A stretch of 64,000 nt of DNA from Sphaerolaimus hirsutus (lineage: Eukaryota; Nematoda; Chromadorea; Monhysterida; Sphaerolaimidae): assembly GCA_964036195.1 (NCBI GenBank), contig OZ038459.1:22875206-22939205 (forward strand), given 5' to 3'. The position numbers were made by a program, and so were the translations under genes. Position 1 is the first letter of the stretch. The number at the start of each line of letters is the position of its first letter. The notes under the pieces are model-generated. The model searched no databases and was not told the origin of the DNA. It worked only from the letters and a program-made list of their open reading frames with translations. This document shows positions 12,216-24,500 of the stretch, piece after piece.

Positions 12216-15200
12216 TTACATCAGGGTTTGGCGCAAAATTGCATTGACCACTTGATATGGATCTGCATTCGATGCGGGCCTTCTGTCCTCCATGTGACCC
12301 TGGAAAAACTCACTCAAATAAATATATATTTTATGATTATGCTTAATTAGCTTAATTCCAATTATGAACAATTGTTTAAGTCGCCTAAATATACCTTGTT
12401 AACACAGTAAAACAGTATTTTACTAAGTGAAAAATGCTAACATGCTTATGCTGTGGCATCACTAGTAGTCAAACATTTTTATTAGTATTGAAAATGAAAT
12501 GTTGATTACTTCAACAAAATAAACGTTTCTGCAATGACAATTTCATTTTGTAGAAAAATATAGTATTTATCAAATTTATTTACTCTAATGCTGCGATTAC
12601 GGCTCGGGCATAAAATTGACTAGGCGTAAAATTGATGTTTGGGCGTAAAATTTATTACAGGTGAATGGGTAAAGATATGGCGTTGTAATTTCAGTCAAAG
12701 AAAGTGCACATGCAGATGTTGCTTCTGTCCAAAGCTCATCAGTTTTTTTTATTGTACTATAAGTTATGAATTTTGGTGCAAATTTTTTTAATATTATGCC
12801 CTAATTTTACGCAACTTACAGCGCATAATTGAAAAAATTGTGCTAAAATTCATCACTCCCAGTACAATTAAAATAAACTCATGAGCTTTGAACACAAGAA
12901 AGGTCTGCATCTAAGCTTTCTTTGACTGAAATAACAATGTCGTATCTTTATCCATTCATCTGTAATTAATTTTACGCCCAAAATCAATTTTACGCCAGGT
13001 CTATTTTACGCCCGAGCTGTAATCGCAGCATAAAGTCTAAAGCTTATTAACAAATAAAGTCAATTTCAGACAAACCCACAAAAAACACGTCACCCCCAAA
13101 AACACACCTTTCCCGCCAGAGCCACATTTCTAGGGATCCTTATACTGACATTCCTTGCCCCGACAGCGGCGGAAAACACGTCATAAGCTGCAGTTTCGTG
13201 TCTTCCAGTCATGCGACGTTTATTGTCTTCACCTCCATTTGGATCATACACAGACATGGAGTGTTCGTGGTGTGGTCGCATTTTCTCTATTGCTGCCCAG
13301 ATGTGTCTGGGGGGTCATAGTTAAAAAAATATTGTTTTAGGGTTCTTTGATAGTGGTTGATGAAGATATTTGTGTGCCATTTCACAGACTAAATTTCTAT
13401 TTTCTAATTGTTTTTCTGATTAATTGATAATATCAGGATTGCTTACCAGTGACACCACCAGAGCCTATAGAATGTCATAAGAAATTCAAATGCCCACACA
13501 AATAATAATAATGAAATTTTACATGTCCCTTTATACACAACAACATGACATTTCAACATTTTTCACTACATTCCACAGTGTTACAGGACTAGGACCTATG
13601 GCTCTAGTCCCGAGTCCTGTAAAGTGCAATATCAAATGTCATACATATTTGTCAGTTGTTTTGCAGAGTGTCAAATTTCAGTAATAAAATATTTTGTTTT
13701 TGATTGAAATTTTACATTACATTTGACACTTTACTTTACACTTTACAGGGCTCAGAACTGCCCCCAGCTACAACTGTAAAAAGAAATGGGTGGGACAGAC
13801 ACGAAATTTTGTCTGAACCAACTCACTTGAGTCCATCTTCTCCCCTCATTGGCTCAGTGGAAAAATTTATGTGCGCACCGCTGCCATTCCAATCGCCTGA
13901 CACTGGCTGCAAAGTGATTTTTTTATTTTTGTACATGTTTCAAACTGCTCAAAATAATGACAATAATAGATTCATTTGAAAAATGCACCCAACACTGAAC
14001 ACTGCAGATCAATGACATTTTGTGCACAGAAAATGATGGTGCGAAACACAATTGCATTTGATCAATTGTGTGCAGAGGAATAGATGGTCTATGTAGTCAA
14101 TTCCACAGGTGACCTAAGTGACATAAAAAGTGAAGTAGTAAGTATATTGCTTGTCACTTGATGTACCACTTTCGATCTCACTTAACATTTTCCGTGTCAC
14201 ACATCCACTTGTGGAGTTGGCTCCTAGTTTAAGCACCTTAACCATTATCAGGTATTCTGGGACCCCCAAAAACGTCCCAAAAAACTAACCTTCACATCCA
14301 GGGTCACATCAATTCCAAACTCTTCAGCCACACGCCACAGTATAAATCTGCTCAGCCAAACTTGATCAGCCAGCTCCAACCCACTGAGTGGTCCCATCTG
14401 ATATTCCCACTGTCCCAGGAGGACCTCCGCATTGGTCCCGCCGTGTTTGAGTCCCGCATAGCGACAGGCGATCATGTGCGCATCTGCGCAGTCCCGCCCG
14501 AAGGAACGTCCCGCGCCCACGGAGCAGTAGTAGGGGCCCTGGGGGGTGGGGGGGGTATTTCAGTAAGTCTTTTTGCAACCTGGGGGCACCCCCGGACCCT
14601 GTAAGAAGCCCTGTAAAGTGTCAAATGTCATGCAAAGTGTCAAAAGTCATGGAAAATGCCCTGCAAAATGGCAACCGAGTTGCCATTTTGCAGGGCATTT
14701 TCCATGACTTTTGACACTTTGCATGACATTTGACATTTGACATAGCTTTTTACAGGGTCTGGGATTGGCACCAGAGAGGGAATGTAAGTATTCTAAATAT
14801 TTTTATGCCACTTTCTGATCCATGAAAACATTTCAAGTGAGTCAGTTATCACACTACCGTATTCCCTCGAAATACCCCCGGGGGTTTATTTTTTCAGAGT
14901 GTGAATTTTGAGGGGGGTATTTCGAGGGGGGTAATTCGAGGAAAAACAGTATCTGGAATTATACTGCATGTATTTACGATGGGGTCAACGACTCAACACC
15001 TGCCAAGCCACCATGAGAAACCCCGTGTCCCACCCTGTTACAAACGCAATTTTCCAAGAAAAAAACCCCAATTGATCACCTGTGGGGGAGGGTACCCCCC
15101 AGAGGGGAACCCCAGGGGCCTTCCATCGACTCCGAGAAGCACATATTCCTGCTCAAAGCCAAACCAAGGTTTATGCGCTTTGGTCAGTTTGTCCGCCTCT

Positions 15201-18022
15201 GCGCACGCTCGACGGTGATTGGACGCTGTATTGAAATTGGCATACACTTTCTGTAATAAGTGGTATACACTTTTTGGATTTATCGGCTTTTTTAAAGTTG
15301 ATATTTACATTGTATACCGTATTTCCTCACAATACCCTCAGGGTGTGTATTATATCACCAGCAAATTTTGAGGGCGGTTAATTTGATGCGCGGCTCATTT
15401 TTCATCAAAAATTGTCGTGGAGGACCATACTCGAAAAGAGGCTTTCTTACCTACCCAAAACTGATAAAAGGATATATTTGGACATAAATAGGTATATATA
15501 ATGTAATATCTCAGGTATGAGCAAGCTGATGAAGCCAGACCAAGTATTTCGAGGATTTCGGGAGTATTTCGAGAGGGTTCAATTCAAGCAGGGAAATTCG
15601 AAGAAGTATGGAGTAAGTAGAAACCACACTAACCACGAGTTTTACAATGAGATCCACCGTACTTCCACCTAGAGATACCACATTTTTTATATTTTGAGAT
15701 TGCTCTCACAATGGGAGAATTCTCTTACATTATAAAATGTGGTAATACTCTCTGTACAATCAAAAACCTACAAGACCTGCACCCTCAAATAAACCCCTCA
15801 AAAAACCTACCAATAGGTTCCCCATTGCTGTCCAGAACCTCACACAGGGCTATGCGTCCTTTGGTTGGGAAAAATGGATCATTGGCCATGTAAACTGGTT
15901 GCAGAAGTAGATCTGAATTTCCACCAGTGGCTTGATATGTGCTGCTGCCGTCAAAATGCCACATGTCCAGGTCTGAGGGGGGGTATTTAAAAATTATTTT
16001 TTTAGGGGATGGGGTTTTTTGGGTGGATCACTATAAAGATGTGTGGGGTGAGCATTTCATGCAGTATTTTTGATCTCCAAAGCTCAAAAATGAGAGGTTT
16101 TCGATGTGCCCATAAAATAAAAAATTGTCAATTTAAATCAAAAATTAATGTTGGAGTTACAACTTATGTTGGACAAGCCACAAATTATTTTCGGATCTTT
16201 TAGGAAACGTCAACCTGAAAACCTCCATTTCATCGTTTGCAGGTTTCCAACAGCAAATATTTTACATTTCCCATTTATGACATCTAAAATTTGTCAAAGA
16301 CTTCCATTTTCCGTTTCTGAATTTTATAAAATATGGCAGAAAATTACAAGAAAAGAAGAGCTGATTAAACATGGAGACGTCTGGATTTTAAATTTCAAAA
16401 TGACAATTTAAATAAATCTCTCTGGAAAACCAAACAAGTCTGCACAGCACCAAACTGTTCTTAGCATTAAAAAAATCTCTTTGAAAAACATTGAAATTTT
16501 CTGGCATCGTGGTTGCCATTTCGCAGGGCATTTTGCATGATTTTTGACACTTTGCAGGACATTTGACATTTCACATAGCTTTTTACAGGGTCTGTGATAG
16601 GCACCTGTAACACACAACCCCCCCCCCCCAAACCCACCTTTAACATCATCACTCTCCTTCTCCACATACCTACTCTTAGCCCTCAAATACTCCCCCGTTC
16701 CATCAATCCAGCAGTAGGTCACATAGGCCTGTTCAGCGCGGCCGGGAAGTTTGTGGAAGGGCCCCAGGCGCCCAGATGAAAGTGTGTCGAAACTGGGGGG
16801 GGGGGGGGTGAACGTTTGGAACGTTTGGGATTATAAACGTTGAGTGTGGAACGTTTGAAAAGGGAGACGTTTGAGTTGATGTTGGTGGATTTGTGCTTTG
16901 ACTTTGGAAGGTGTTTGTTGTGTTTTTGTGGGGTGTGTTTTTTATTGAATTGTTTTTTTATTTTTCCCACCAAAAACTTTGCAAATTTGGGATTCACGTT
17001 TTTAAGTTTTTCCAAACAGTTTTAAAATTTTCTATTTTTTTACAATGGACCTCACCATTGTACAATGGACGTTTTTACTAGTTTTGACGTACTTCAGTGT
17101 TCCCACCAAAAGATTTCTAGCTCATCCAATGGATTGTCTTCACTGATTTTTACCTACATTGACAATAGCATTAATATTTTTCTTTTTTCAAAAAAAAATT
17201 ACCGTATATACTCCAATAATTCTTCCGCCTTGAATAATTCCCCCCTCTAAGACGACTGAGAAAAAAATAATTCCACCCCTCGAACCCCCCCCCCCCCTTA
17301 GGCATATGGTAAAGTTTTTGCATCCAATTTGAACAAAAATTACATGTTATTTAGTAAGTAAAGCATATTTCATGAAATCAGTTCATAGAAACATGCTTAA
17401 ATTTTTCGACGAAATAATAATTCCCCCCCCCCTTGAATGATTCCCCCTCGAATAGTCCCCCCTCAAAAAAAGTCTGACGAAAAAATCATTCCCCGGGGGG
17501 ATTATTCGAGTATATACGGTAGGTAGTATTTTTGACGTTTCTTTTCAGCAGAGAACAATTCTGAAAACGGTCACGAGTCGCATCCACTCTTGAAGCATAC
17601 AAGTTTCACTTTTCACCCAAAAAAAGTATCCAAAAGTTCCCAGTTGCCAGTTCCGTAAAATGAGAAGTGAGAAGTGAAATGGCAAAGGCGAAGTAAAAGC
17701 GCAAAGGCCAAGTGAAACAGCAAGTGAATTGGCAAGTGAAATGACCAAGTCGAAGAGAAATTACTTCTTATTTTTATTTTTTTAGTTCGCTTTTGCCAAT
17801 TCACTTGCCGTTTCACTTCGCCTTTGCGCTTTTACTTCGCCTTTTCCATTTCACTTATCACTTTTCATTTTGCGGAACTGGTCCCAGAAAGAAGGTGCCA
17901 AAAACACCCCCTACCAACGTGTAAATTTGGTGGGCGCCTCTTTTCAGCACAAAACGCTGGTGACCCCTCGTAGCTTTAGCAGCCAAACTGCGAGCCACAC
18001 CGGATAATTTGCTGAGCAACAT
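12216..18022 (-). CDS. Glutamine synthetase, complete, eight exons, with presequence
   Basis: ATP-dependent ligation of ammonia to glutamate (type II, eukaryotic family). Exons (minus): 18022-17919, 16792-16638, 15972-15811, 15246-15080, 14538-14290, 13906-13827, 13306-13108, 12299-12216, stop TAA; 1,200 nt, 399 residues. Landmarks: [63 protein letters not shown] (metal-binding Glu), [82 protein letters not shown]. The family is usually about 360-370 residues; the excess is N-terminal. Residues 1-35 ([20 protein letters not shown]...) are rich in Arg/Lys/Ser/Ala and lack acids, which resembles a mitochondrial leader. The first donor is the least certain boundary: ending exon 1 at 17919 keeps frame, whereas the GTAGGG donor at 17915 gives a stop. 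Introns carry several mobile elements. The gene is convergent with the SLC23 fragment. Confidence 0.95.
12589..13030. mobile_element. GGGCGTAAAATT-word inverted-repeat element in glutamine synthetase intron 7
   Basis: Ends TGCTGCGATTACGGCTCGGG and its near inverse (CCCGAGCTGTAATCGCAGCA), with several GGGCGTAAAATT words next to each end and long inverted arms inside. No coding capacity. Confidence 0.75.
13440..13770. mobile_element. Decayed AGTCCC-type element in glutamine synthetase intron 6
   Basis: The right half is clear: ACTTTACTTTACACTTTACA then GGGCTCAGAACTGCCCCCAG, like the right end of 7269-7463. The left side has TAGTCCCGAGTCCTGTAAAG at about 13,603, so the boundaries are unsure. 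Confidence 0.5.
14586..14773. mobile_element. CATGCAAAG-word introner-like relative in glutamine synthetase intron 4
   Basis: Runs from GGCACCCCCGGACCCTGTAA to TTTACAGGGTCTGGGATTGG then CACC. Interior arms GTCAAAAGTCATGGAAAATG and inverse form a strong hairpin. Neighbours at 14857-14949 form a short CCGTATT element with TA on both sides. Confidence 0.65.
14857..14949. mobile_element. Short CCGTATT element, word TCGAAATACCCCC
   Basis: 93 bp with CCGTATTCCCTCGAAATACC at the left and a slightly changed inverse at the right (GAGGAAAAACAG), TA on both sides. It is in glutamine synthetase intron 4. A decayed relative starts at about 15,318. Confidence 0.65.
17202..17519. mobile_element. CCGTATAT element, word AATAATTCCCCC, in glutamine synthetase intron 1
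   Basis: CCGTATATACTCCAATAATT at the left and AATTATTCGAGTATATACGG-like inverse at the right, TA on both sides. Interior words TTGAATAATTCCCCC. The middle (AATTTGAACAAAAATTACAT, AGCATATTTCATGAAATCAG) is shared with 11563-11870. Confidence 0.75.
17644..17886. mobile_element. AAGTGAAATGGC-word element
   Basis: Ends TTGCCAGTTCCGTAAAATGA and TCATTTTGCGGAACTGGTCC; interior AAGTGAAATGGCAAAGGCGA words as two opposed arms. A second copy is at 20,660-20,880 and a shorter relative at about 4,525-4,690. It lies beside the glutamine synthetase first exon. Confidence 0.65.
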
Positions 18023-18192
18023 TCTGGGTTTCTCCTGGTGATTGCAGGGTGGTTCACTGTGAATTTGTTTTTCCAATTTTCCGCTCAAATTTAGCAGGAT
18101 GATAGTTTTTTAGCGGTGGTATCTGCGTGCAAATTGTTAACACTTCACGGTGAAATTCTTGTGACGTTCATGCTATTGAGCTACCTATACTC

Positions 18193-18862
18193 AGTAGTGA
18201 TGGAATGCCGCCATTTGCGCTTGGCGCCCTTTTTCTGTGGCGCCCTTGGCGCCTGGCGCCCTGCTTTAAAAGGGCGCCAAAAAGGCGCCAGCAAGGTTTC
18301 GAGGTGAGCGCTGTGTAAATGAAAAAATAAATGAAAACGCATGCGTGGATAATCTAAATTCGCCGGAAAAATGGACGAAGTGGTGTGAACGGGTGGAAAT
18401 CTTTCATGGAAACATTGATTGGAAAAGTCTTTTTGAAGTGAACGGATTGTTGGCAAATGACCATTTCCATTTTGTTTGAATTCGTGATATGGATTTTATT
18501 AGAAAAATTTTTGTTGCTAGTATTGTTTTTGTGCATTACATCCTGGAAAACGCCAATAAAGAAGTGAATGCGTGTGTTGCAGAAACATTTTTATGCGTGT
18601 GAATGGTGCTGCAGAAACATTTTTATCACTTTTAGGGTGTTGTACGCACTTCTTTATCCTGGCGCCCTTGGCGCCTGGCGCCATATTTTCCAAATGGCGC
18701 CCTTGGCGCTTGGCGCCCACTTTCCGAATGGCGCCATGGCGCCCTTGGCGCCTTGCGCCCCTTTTCTGTGGCGCCCGTGGCGCTTGGCGCCCACATTCCG
18801 AATGGCGCCATGGCGCCATTGGCGCCTGGCGCCCTTTTTTCTGGCGCTTTCCCATCACTACT
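18193..18862. mobile_element. TGGCGCC-word element
   Basis: AGTAGTGATGGAATG...and inverse CCCATCACTACT at the ends; the interior is dominated by TGGCGCC, a palindrome-like word, in dozens of copies. Larger relative at 51921-52816; decayed pieces at 23,295-23,350, 27,245-27,290, 35,505-35,950 and 56,840-57,060. It lies just upstream of the glutamine synthetase start. Confidence 0.75.
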
Positions 18863-19058
18863 GGTCAGATAAAATATGCGAAATGCATTCTTGTATCGCT
18901 TCGCCGCATTATTGCCTCTCAAAAACGCACCTTTTAAGTATAAATAAACGCAATGAGTGGCACTCGGGAGTTCAAAGAAAAGCCGCCTACCATAAAAATA
19001 TTCGACAAAAACGACCCTCGACTTGAAATTATAAACAAACAAAATGCAAAAATGTATA

Positions 19059-20363
19059 CCGTATTTCCTCGAATTACCCCCCAGGGGTTTATTTTGTCAG
19101 AGTGAAAATTTTGAGAGAAAAACGTGAAAAATGCAACAATAACCACCATTTATAAGTTTTTACAGCCTTATAAAAGGATGTAGATGGTATAAACGATGTT
19201 CTAACGTAACACTGTAAGTGTTTTGAACATCTGTTATGCGTTTCCCGCAGAGTTGTACAAATACTGGTATTTTTAGAAAACGTAAACGTAAACGTAAATA
19301 CCTTTTCCATATCAAAAGTATAAATACTAAAACGTAAGGTATTTTTAAAATACCAAGGAATACGTAAAAAAAGCGTAAACGTAAAAATGTTTTATGTGTC
19401 GTATTTGCCACTGTGCTTTGGAATCGCTGATGTCCATGCAATATCTTCATGTCTTTAGCACTACATGCTCACCATAATCAACAACATGAGTGAGACAACT
19501 ATAACAAATGATAATGATCTAACACAAACAGCGATGAGATAAACATAAAAATTGAGCAAAAATTACACCTTTTTGTAATTAAATCAGATACATAAGTTTC
19601 ATTCAAATTATTTTGTTCCCAAATTGATTATTTTAGCAAATTTCACAAGCCCATGGCTAAATGGCCACTATACAGCCACCGATGTAAGGGTAACTTGAAG
19701 ACAGTAATTTCAGTGCATTGAAACTTTTACAACTGTTATTAGTCTTTTTTGGAAAAACACCCCATCAAATATACTTTGAAATCTGCCACACCTATCTGAA
19801 GAGAGTACCTAGAATTGTGTTGAATTTTTAATCATAAATATAACATTTCTTTCACTATTTTGTTCATAATTTGTTGTCAGATTATGACAAAATACAGTTA
19901 CCTACATTCTCTGTGTGGCATCAACTATGGTCCGTAGACAATGGTGACTATGATCGGAGTTTATAAAATGTTTTAGCTATGGTTTGTAATCATCCTATTC
20001 GCTGCACTAATGGGATCGCCACATCATTCTGATCATTTTTAGTGCTCGACAATCAAAATCTGTAGAGAATTCATGGAAATATGCAGTTTCGTCTGAAGGC
20101 GCGGCCACTAAGAAGCTACTAAAGATCAGACTTTTTACGTCTTCCATGGTACCCGGGTATTTTGGTTAGGAAAACGTAACAAAACGTAATGGTATTTTTG
20201 GAAAACGTAAATGTAAACGTAAATATAAGTAACCAAATAACCGGGTATTTCGGGTAAACGTAAATACGTTTTTCCAACTCTGGTTTCCCGGACCACAAAT
20301 TCATAGTGCCCATTTTGAGGGGGAGGGTATTTCGAGGGGAAGGGGTATTTCGAGGAAATACGG
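19059..20363. mobile_element. CCGTATTT element split by a nested GTAAAC-word element
   Basis: Outer element: CCGTATTTCCTCGAATTACC at the left, GAGGAAATACGG at the right, TA on both sides. Inner element 19249-20281 has AGAGTTG and CAACTCT ends, GTAAACGTAAAC words near both ends, and the flanks CGTTTCCCGC / GGTTTCCCGG. The intact outer relative at 37662-37924 reads CCGGGAAATGCATAACAG across this point, which is the unoccupied site. The middle 600 bp of the inner element shows no gene. Confidence 0.75.
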
Positions 20364-21230
20364 TAAATATTTTCATATCACCTGCACTGCAAAACAGCAA
20401 AACAACCGCAAACCACGTGGGCGCTAAAATGAATCACATAAAAATGGTAAAAATCAGAAAATGGTGCGTCAGTCACGTTGAAATGCGTTAGGTGAGGTGC
20501 ATACTTACTTTCAACGTAGTTGCAAGGTAACGTTACGCGTTGCGCTTTGAGAAAAACGTTTTGAAAACAAGGAATGATGGTGAAATTTCACTTCATGACA
20601 AGTGTTAAAGTGAAGGGAAGTTGGAAATTATGAACAAAAAACATACAACTGGCAGTAGAACTGGGGCCAGTTCCGCAAAATGAGAAGTCAGAAATGAAAT
20701 GGCAAAGGCGAAGTAAAAGCACAAAGGCAAAGTGAAGCAACAAGTGAATTACCAAAAGCAAAGTAAAAAATAAAAATAAAAAGTAATTTCTCTTCGCTTT
20801 TGCCATTTCACTTCGCCTTTGTGTTTTTACTTTGCCTTTGCCATTTCACTTTTCACTTTTCATTTTGCAGAACTGGCACCTGATTGTTGAAAACTACAAA
20901 TGTGAGACCATATTTCTTCAAATAGAAGGGCGCCCATCTTTTTTATGTTGTCAACTTTCCACCCACCCTGTTTTGAAGAAACACTTTCTATTTTAAGCCA
21001 CCCTAAAAATTTTGCTTTCATTTTTTTCAGACACTTTCAGACAAGTTCTGCAAAGGTTTTTCAAAGTGTTACTTCACAGTTTTCATTCATCATCAAACAA
21101 TCATTCATAGCAAATTAATGGCTCAGAAAAACTAATGGCATCTGATTCCATTTTTTACATATTTGGCAAAATTCCAGCAATTTTGCTATGAGCATATATG
21201 GTTATATGCATGATGCTTATATTGTATATA

Positions 21231-21394
21231 CCGTATTTCCTCGAAATACCCCCCCCCTTGAAATACCCCCCCTCGTTTGACCCCCCCCCCCTCTCGAGAC
21301 CACTATGAAACAATCACCCCCCCCCCCTCGAAATACCCCCCCCCCCCAAATTGAGTGTAAAGGGAACGTACATGACAATAACTGTAGTCTGTGT
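21231..21394. mobile_element. CCGTATTT element truncated by gap
   Basis: Left end CCGTATTTCCTCGAAATACC preceded by TA; near-identical to the left part of 7610 onward (shared AAAGGGAACGTACATGACAA). Contig 2 ends inside it. Confidence 0.75.
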
Positions 21395-21594
21395 NNNNNN
21401 NNNNNNNNNNNNNNNNNNNNNNNNNNNNNNNNNNNNNNNNNNNNNNNNNNNNNNNNNNNNNNNNNNNNNNNNNNNNNNNNNNNNNNNNNNNNNNNNNNNN
21501 NNNNNNNNNNNNNNNNNNNNNNNNNNNNNNNNNNNNNNNNNNNNNNNNNNNNNNNNNNNNNNNNNNNNNNNNNNNNNNNNNNNNNNNNNNNNNN
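21395..21594. other. Assembly gap, 200 N
   Basis: Placeholder gap. Its left edge is inside a TCGAAATACCCCC element and its right edge is inside prolyl oligopeptidase exon 2. Confidence 0.99.
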
Positions 21595-24500
21595 TCACTT
21601 TTGCATCGGGATCTTCCAGCGCGCGGTAGGGATCTGGCACCTGAGTATCCAAATATTTTTAACACTTTTACTTTTTTTAGATTTACATAAATAGATATTG
21701 AGTGTTAAATTTAAGTCAAGTAATAATAAAAGTGATTATTTATAATAAAAGTGATTATTACAATGGATCATGGCACAAAATTCCAATAATAAGTTCCTGG
21801 TAGAAGGAAAATTATTTTTTCTATTTTTAAGCTTTTTATATGCTGCCACGCAGAGATGCAAAGTTTTGCCACTAAAATGATACAAAATGCTATCGGGTGG
21901 GCGCGCCAGCGCCATCCCTCGCTGCCGAGGGAGGGCGCAAGCGACCCACCCATAATATGGTCGGACACACCAAAATGCGGAAATCGCAAAATTTAAATCG
22001 CAATAACTTCGGAACGCGACAAGCTACGGCAAAACCCATTATACCATTGAATAGCCCGTGTCAAAAAGTACCCCCATGCAAATTTTCAAGTCAAATGGTT
22101 GAGTTGGGAGGGAGTTATTACACATTCTTTTTTCTAGGCAGTGTTGTTGTTGTTGTTGTTGTTGTTCATCTTGTTCTCCCGACAATCTTCAAACTGCAAT
22201 AACTTCCTTGAAACACGACCGATTTTCATGGTTGATGGCTCATATGAAAGAGTATATGATGCCATTTCTTATTTTCGGGAATTGTTTTCACAGGCTCCGC
22301 CCACTTTGGGACGGTATCTGTTTGAAATTTTCAAACCTCAATAAATTCAAAATTTGAATACAAATGCGGCAATAAAAAAAATTTGTTGATGTGCGCCATG
22401 ACTAGAGCTTTCAAATGAGCCAATTTTTGGCAATTTTGGTACAGATTTACAAAAGTTATTCAAGTTTGCTTATTTTGTGTAAAATGCGCAAACATGCCTG
22501 AACTACTGCTTGATGTGATACTGAGCATGTGACCTTGCATGGTGATTACTATCAGGTCATAAATGTCTAGTGGTTAATGTCAAGTCAAATGTCAAGTTAT
22601 AAATGTCAAGTCAAATGTCAAGTGATAAATGTCAAGCAATAAATGGTAGGCCAAATGTCAAGTGATAAATGTCAAGTGATAGATGTCAAGTGATAAACTA
22701 TTAAGTGATAAAATATCAAGTCAAATATCAGGTGATAAATGTCAAGTGGTAAGTTTCAAGTGAAATGTCAAGTGATAAATGTCAAGCAATAAATGTCAGG
22801 CCAAATGTCAAGTGATAGATGTCAAGTGATAAAATATTAAGTGATAAAATATCAAGTCAAATATCAAGTGATAAATGTCAAGTGGTAGATTTCAAGTGAA
22901 ATGTCAAGTGATAGATGTCAAGTGATAAATGTCATGTGATAAATTTCAAGTGAAATGTCAATTCAAATGTCAAGTGACAAATTTCAAGTCAAATGTCAAG
23001 TGACAAATTTCAAGTGAAATGTTAAGTTTAATGTCAACTCATAAATGTCAAGTCAAATATCAAGTCATATGTCAAGTCAAATTTCAAGTGAGAAATGTCA
23101 AGTCAAATTTCAAGTGAGAAATATCAAGTCAAATTTCAAGTGAGAAATGACAAGTCAAATGTAAAGTTTAATGTCAAGTCAGGGACGTACGCAGGATTTT
23201 TGAGCGGGGGGGGCGGATTGTATACGGAGCCCGGCGAACGGGGGGGGCGGTGCCCCCCCCCCCCTAAAATTTGGCCCAATACTTAAGGAATGGAACCATG
23301 GCGCTGGCGCCATTTGTAGGCGCCAGCGCCATGGCAGTATTGGCGTTGGTGTTGGCGCAAATGTATACTATATAGGTATCTATTAAGACCTATATATAGC
23401 TACTATGAACACGTTGGGCACATTTATAATGCTGTTTGGACACCTGAAATGATACATTAAACAAAGGGGTGGGGTTTGCGCGCTTGCGCGCAAAAATTTT
23501 TCAATTGTACCTACAAAATCGCTTTACAAAAGTGCCATTCCTGGCAAATTTCTATGACCGGCCCGGGAACGGGGGGGGCGGCCGCCCCCCCCCGCCCCCC
23601 CCCCTGCGTACGTCCTTGTGTCAAGTGATCAAATATCCAGTCAAATGTCAAGTTATAAATGTCAAGTCTAAAGTCAACTCAAGTCAAATGTCAAGTGATG
23701 AATGTCAAGGTGAATATAAAGTGATAACTTTCAATTGAAATGTCAAGTCAAATGCCAAGTGATAAATTTCATATGAAATGTCAAGTAACAAATTTAAAGT
23801 GAGATGTCAGTCAAATGTCAAGTTAAATGTCAAGCTTAATGTCAAGTGATAAATGTCATGTCAAATGTCAAGTTAAATGTCAAGTGAAAAATTTCAAGTG
23901 AAATGTCAACTTTAATGTCAAGTGATAAATGTCATGTCAAATGTCAAGTAATATGTCAAGTAACAATTTTCAGGTGATACCTGTCAAGTTGTTTATGTCA
24001 AGTGACAACTATCAGGTGAAAAAATGGCAAGCAGTTCATGTAAAGTCATACATATCAAGTGATGCCATTCAGTCATAAATGTCAAGTGGTTTATGTCAAG
24101 TTATTGTCAAGTTGGTAAATTCAAGTCATAAATGTCAAGTGATAACTTTCAGGTTCTAAATGTCATGTTGAAAATCTTTTGAATCTTAGTATTTGGCTTC
24201 TTCTTGACTATAGATTGTATTGCTCAGTGCCACATTTGACATTTGCTTGATTTGCAATAACTTATAAAATTTGGGCCTGTGGCCCTCAAAAAGAAGTATA
24301 TCCCATAAAAAATGGCTAAAGCCAACAAAAAGTGGACGCTGCACCTGAACATGTGTATGCTTTTGAATGCACAAAAGTAATATATCATATACCATGCCAT
24401 TTTCTTATCGAGCTATCAAAAGATGTATATCAAGGGAAATGTATACAAATGCTAATAATATAGGCTATCAACACAGCAAACTGCATCACAAGAAACAATT

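Noticed and set aside
12216..18022. Glutamine synthetase nested in a giant prolyl oligopeptidase intron
   Set aside because: Would need a 39 kb intron that also contains a second exon 1; contig misordering explains it better.
18517..18937. Frames rich in Ala, Pro, Arg, Gly (APGAKGA-like) on both strands, also 51.85-52.85 kb
   Set aside because: They arise from reading the TGGCGCC word in any frame; not collagens, and frames do not match between copies.
22555..24180. Possible CRISPR array
   Set aside because: Words and spacers are irregular, there are no cas genes, and the organism is an animal.
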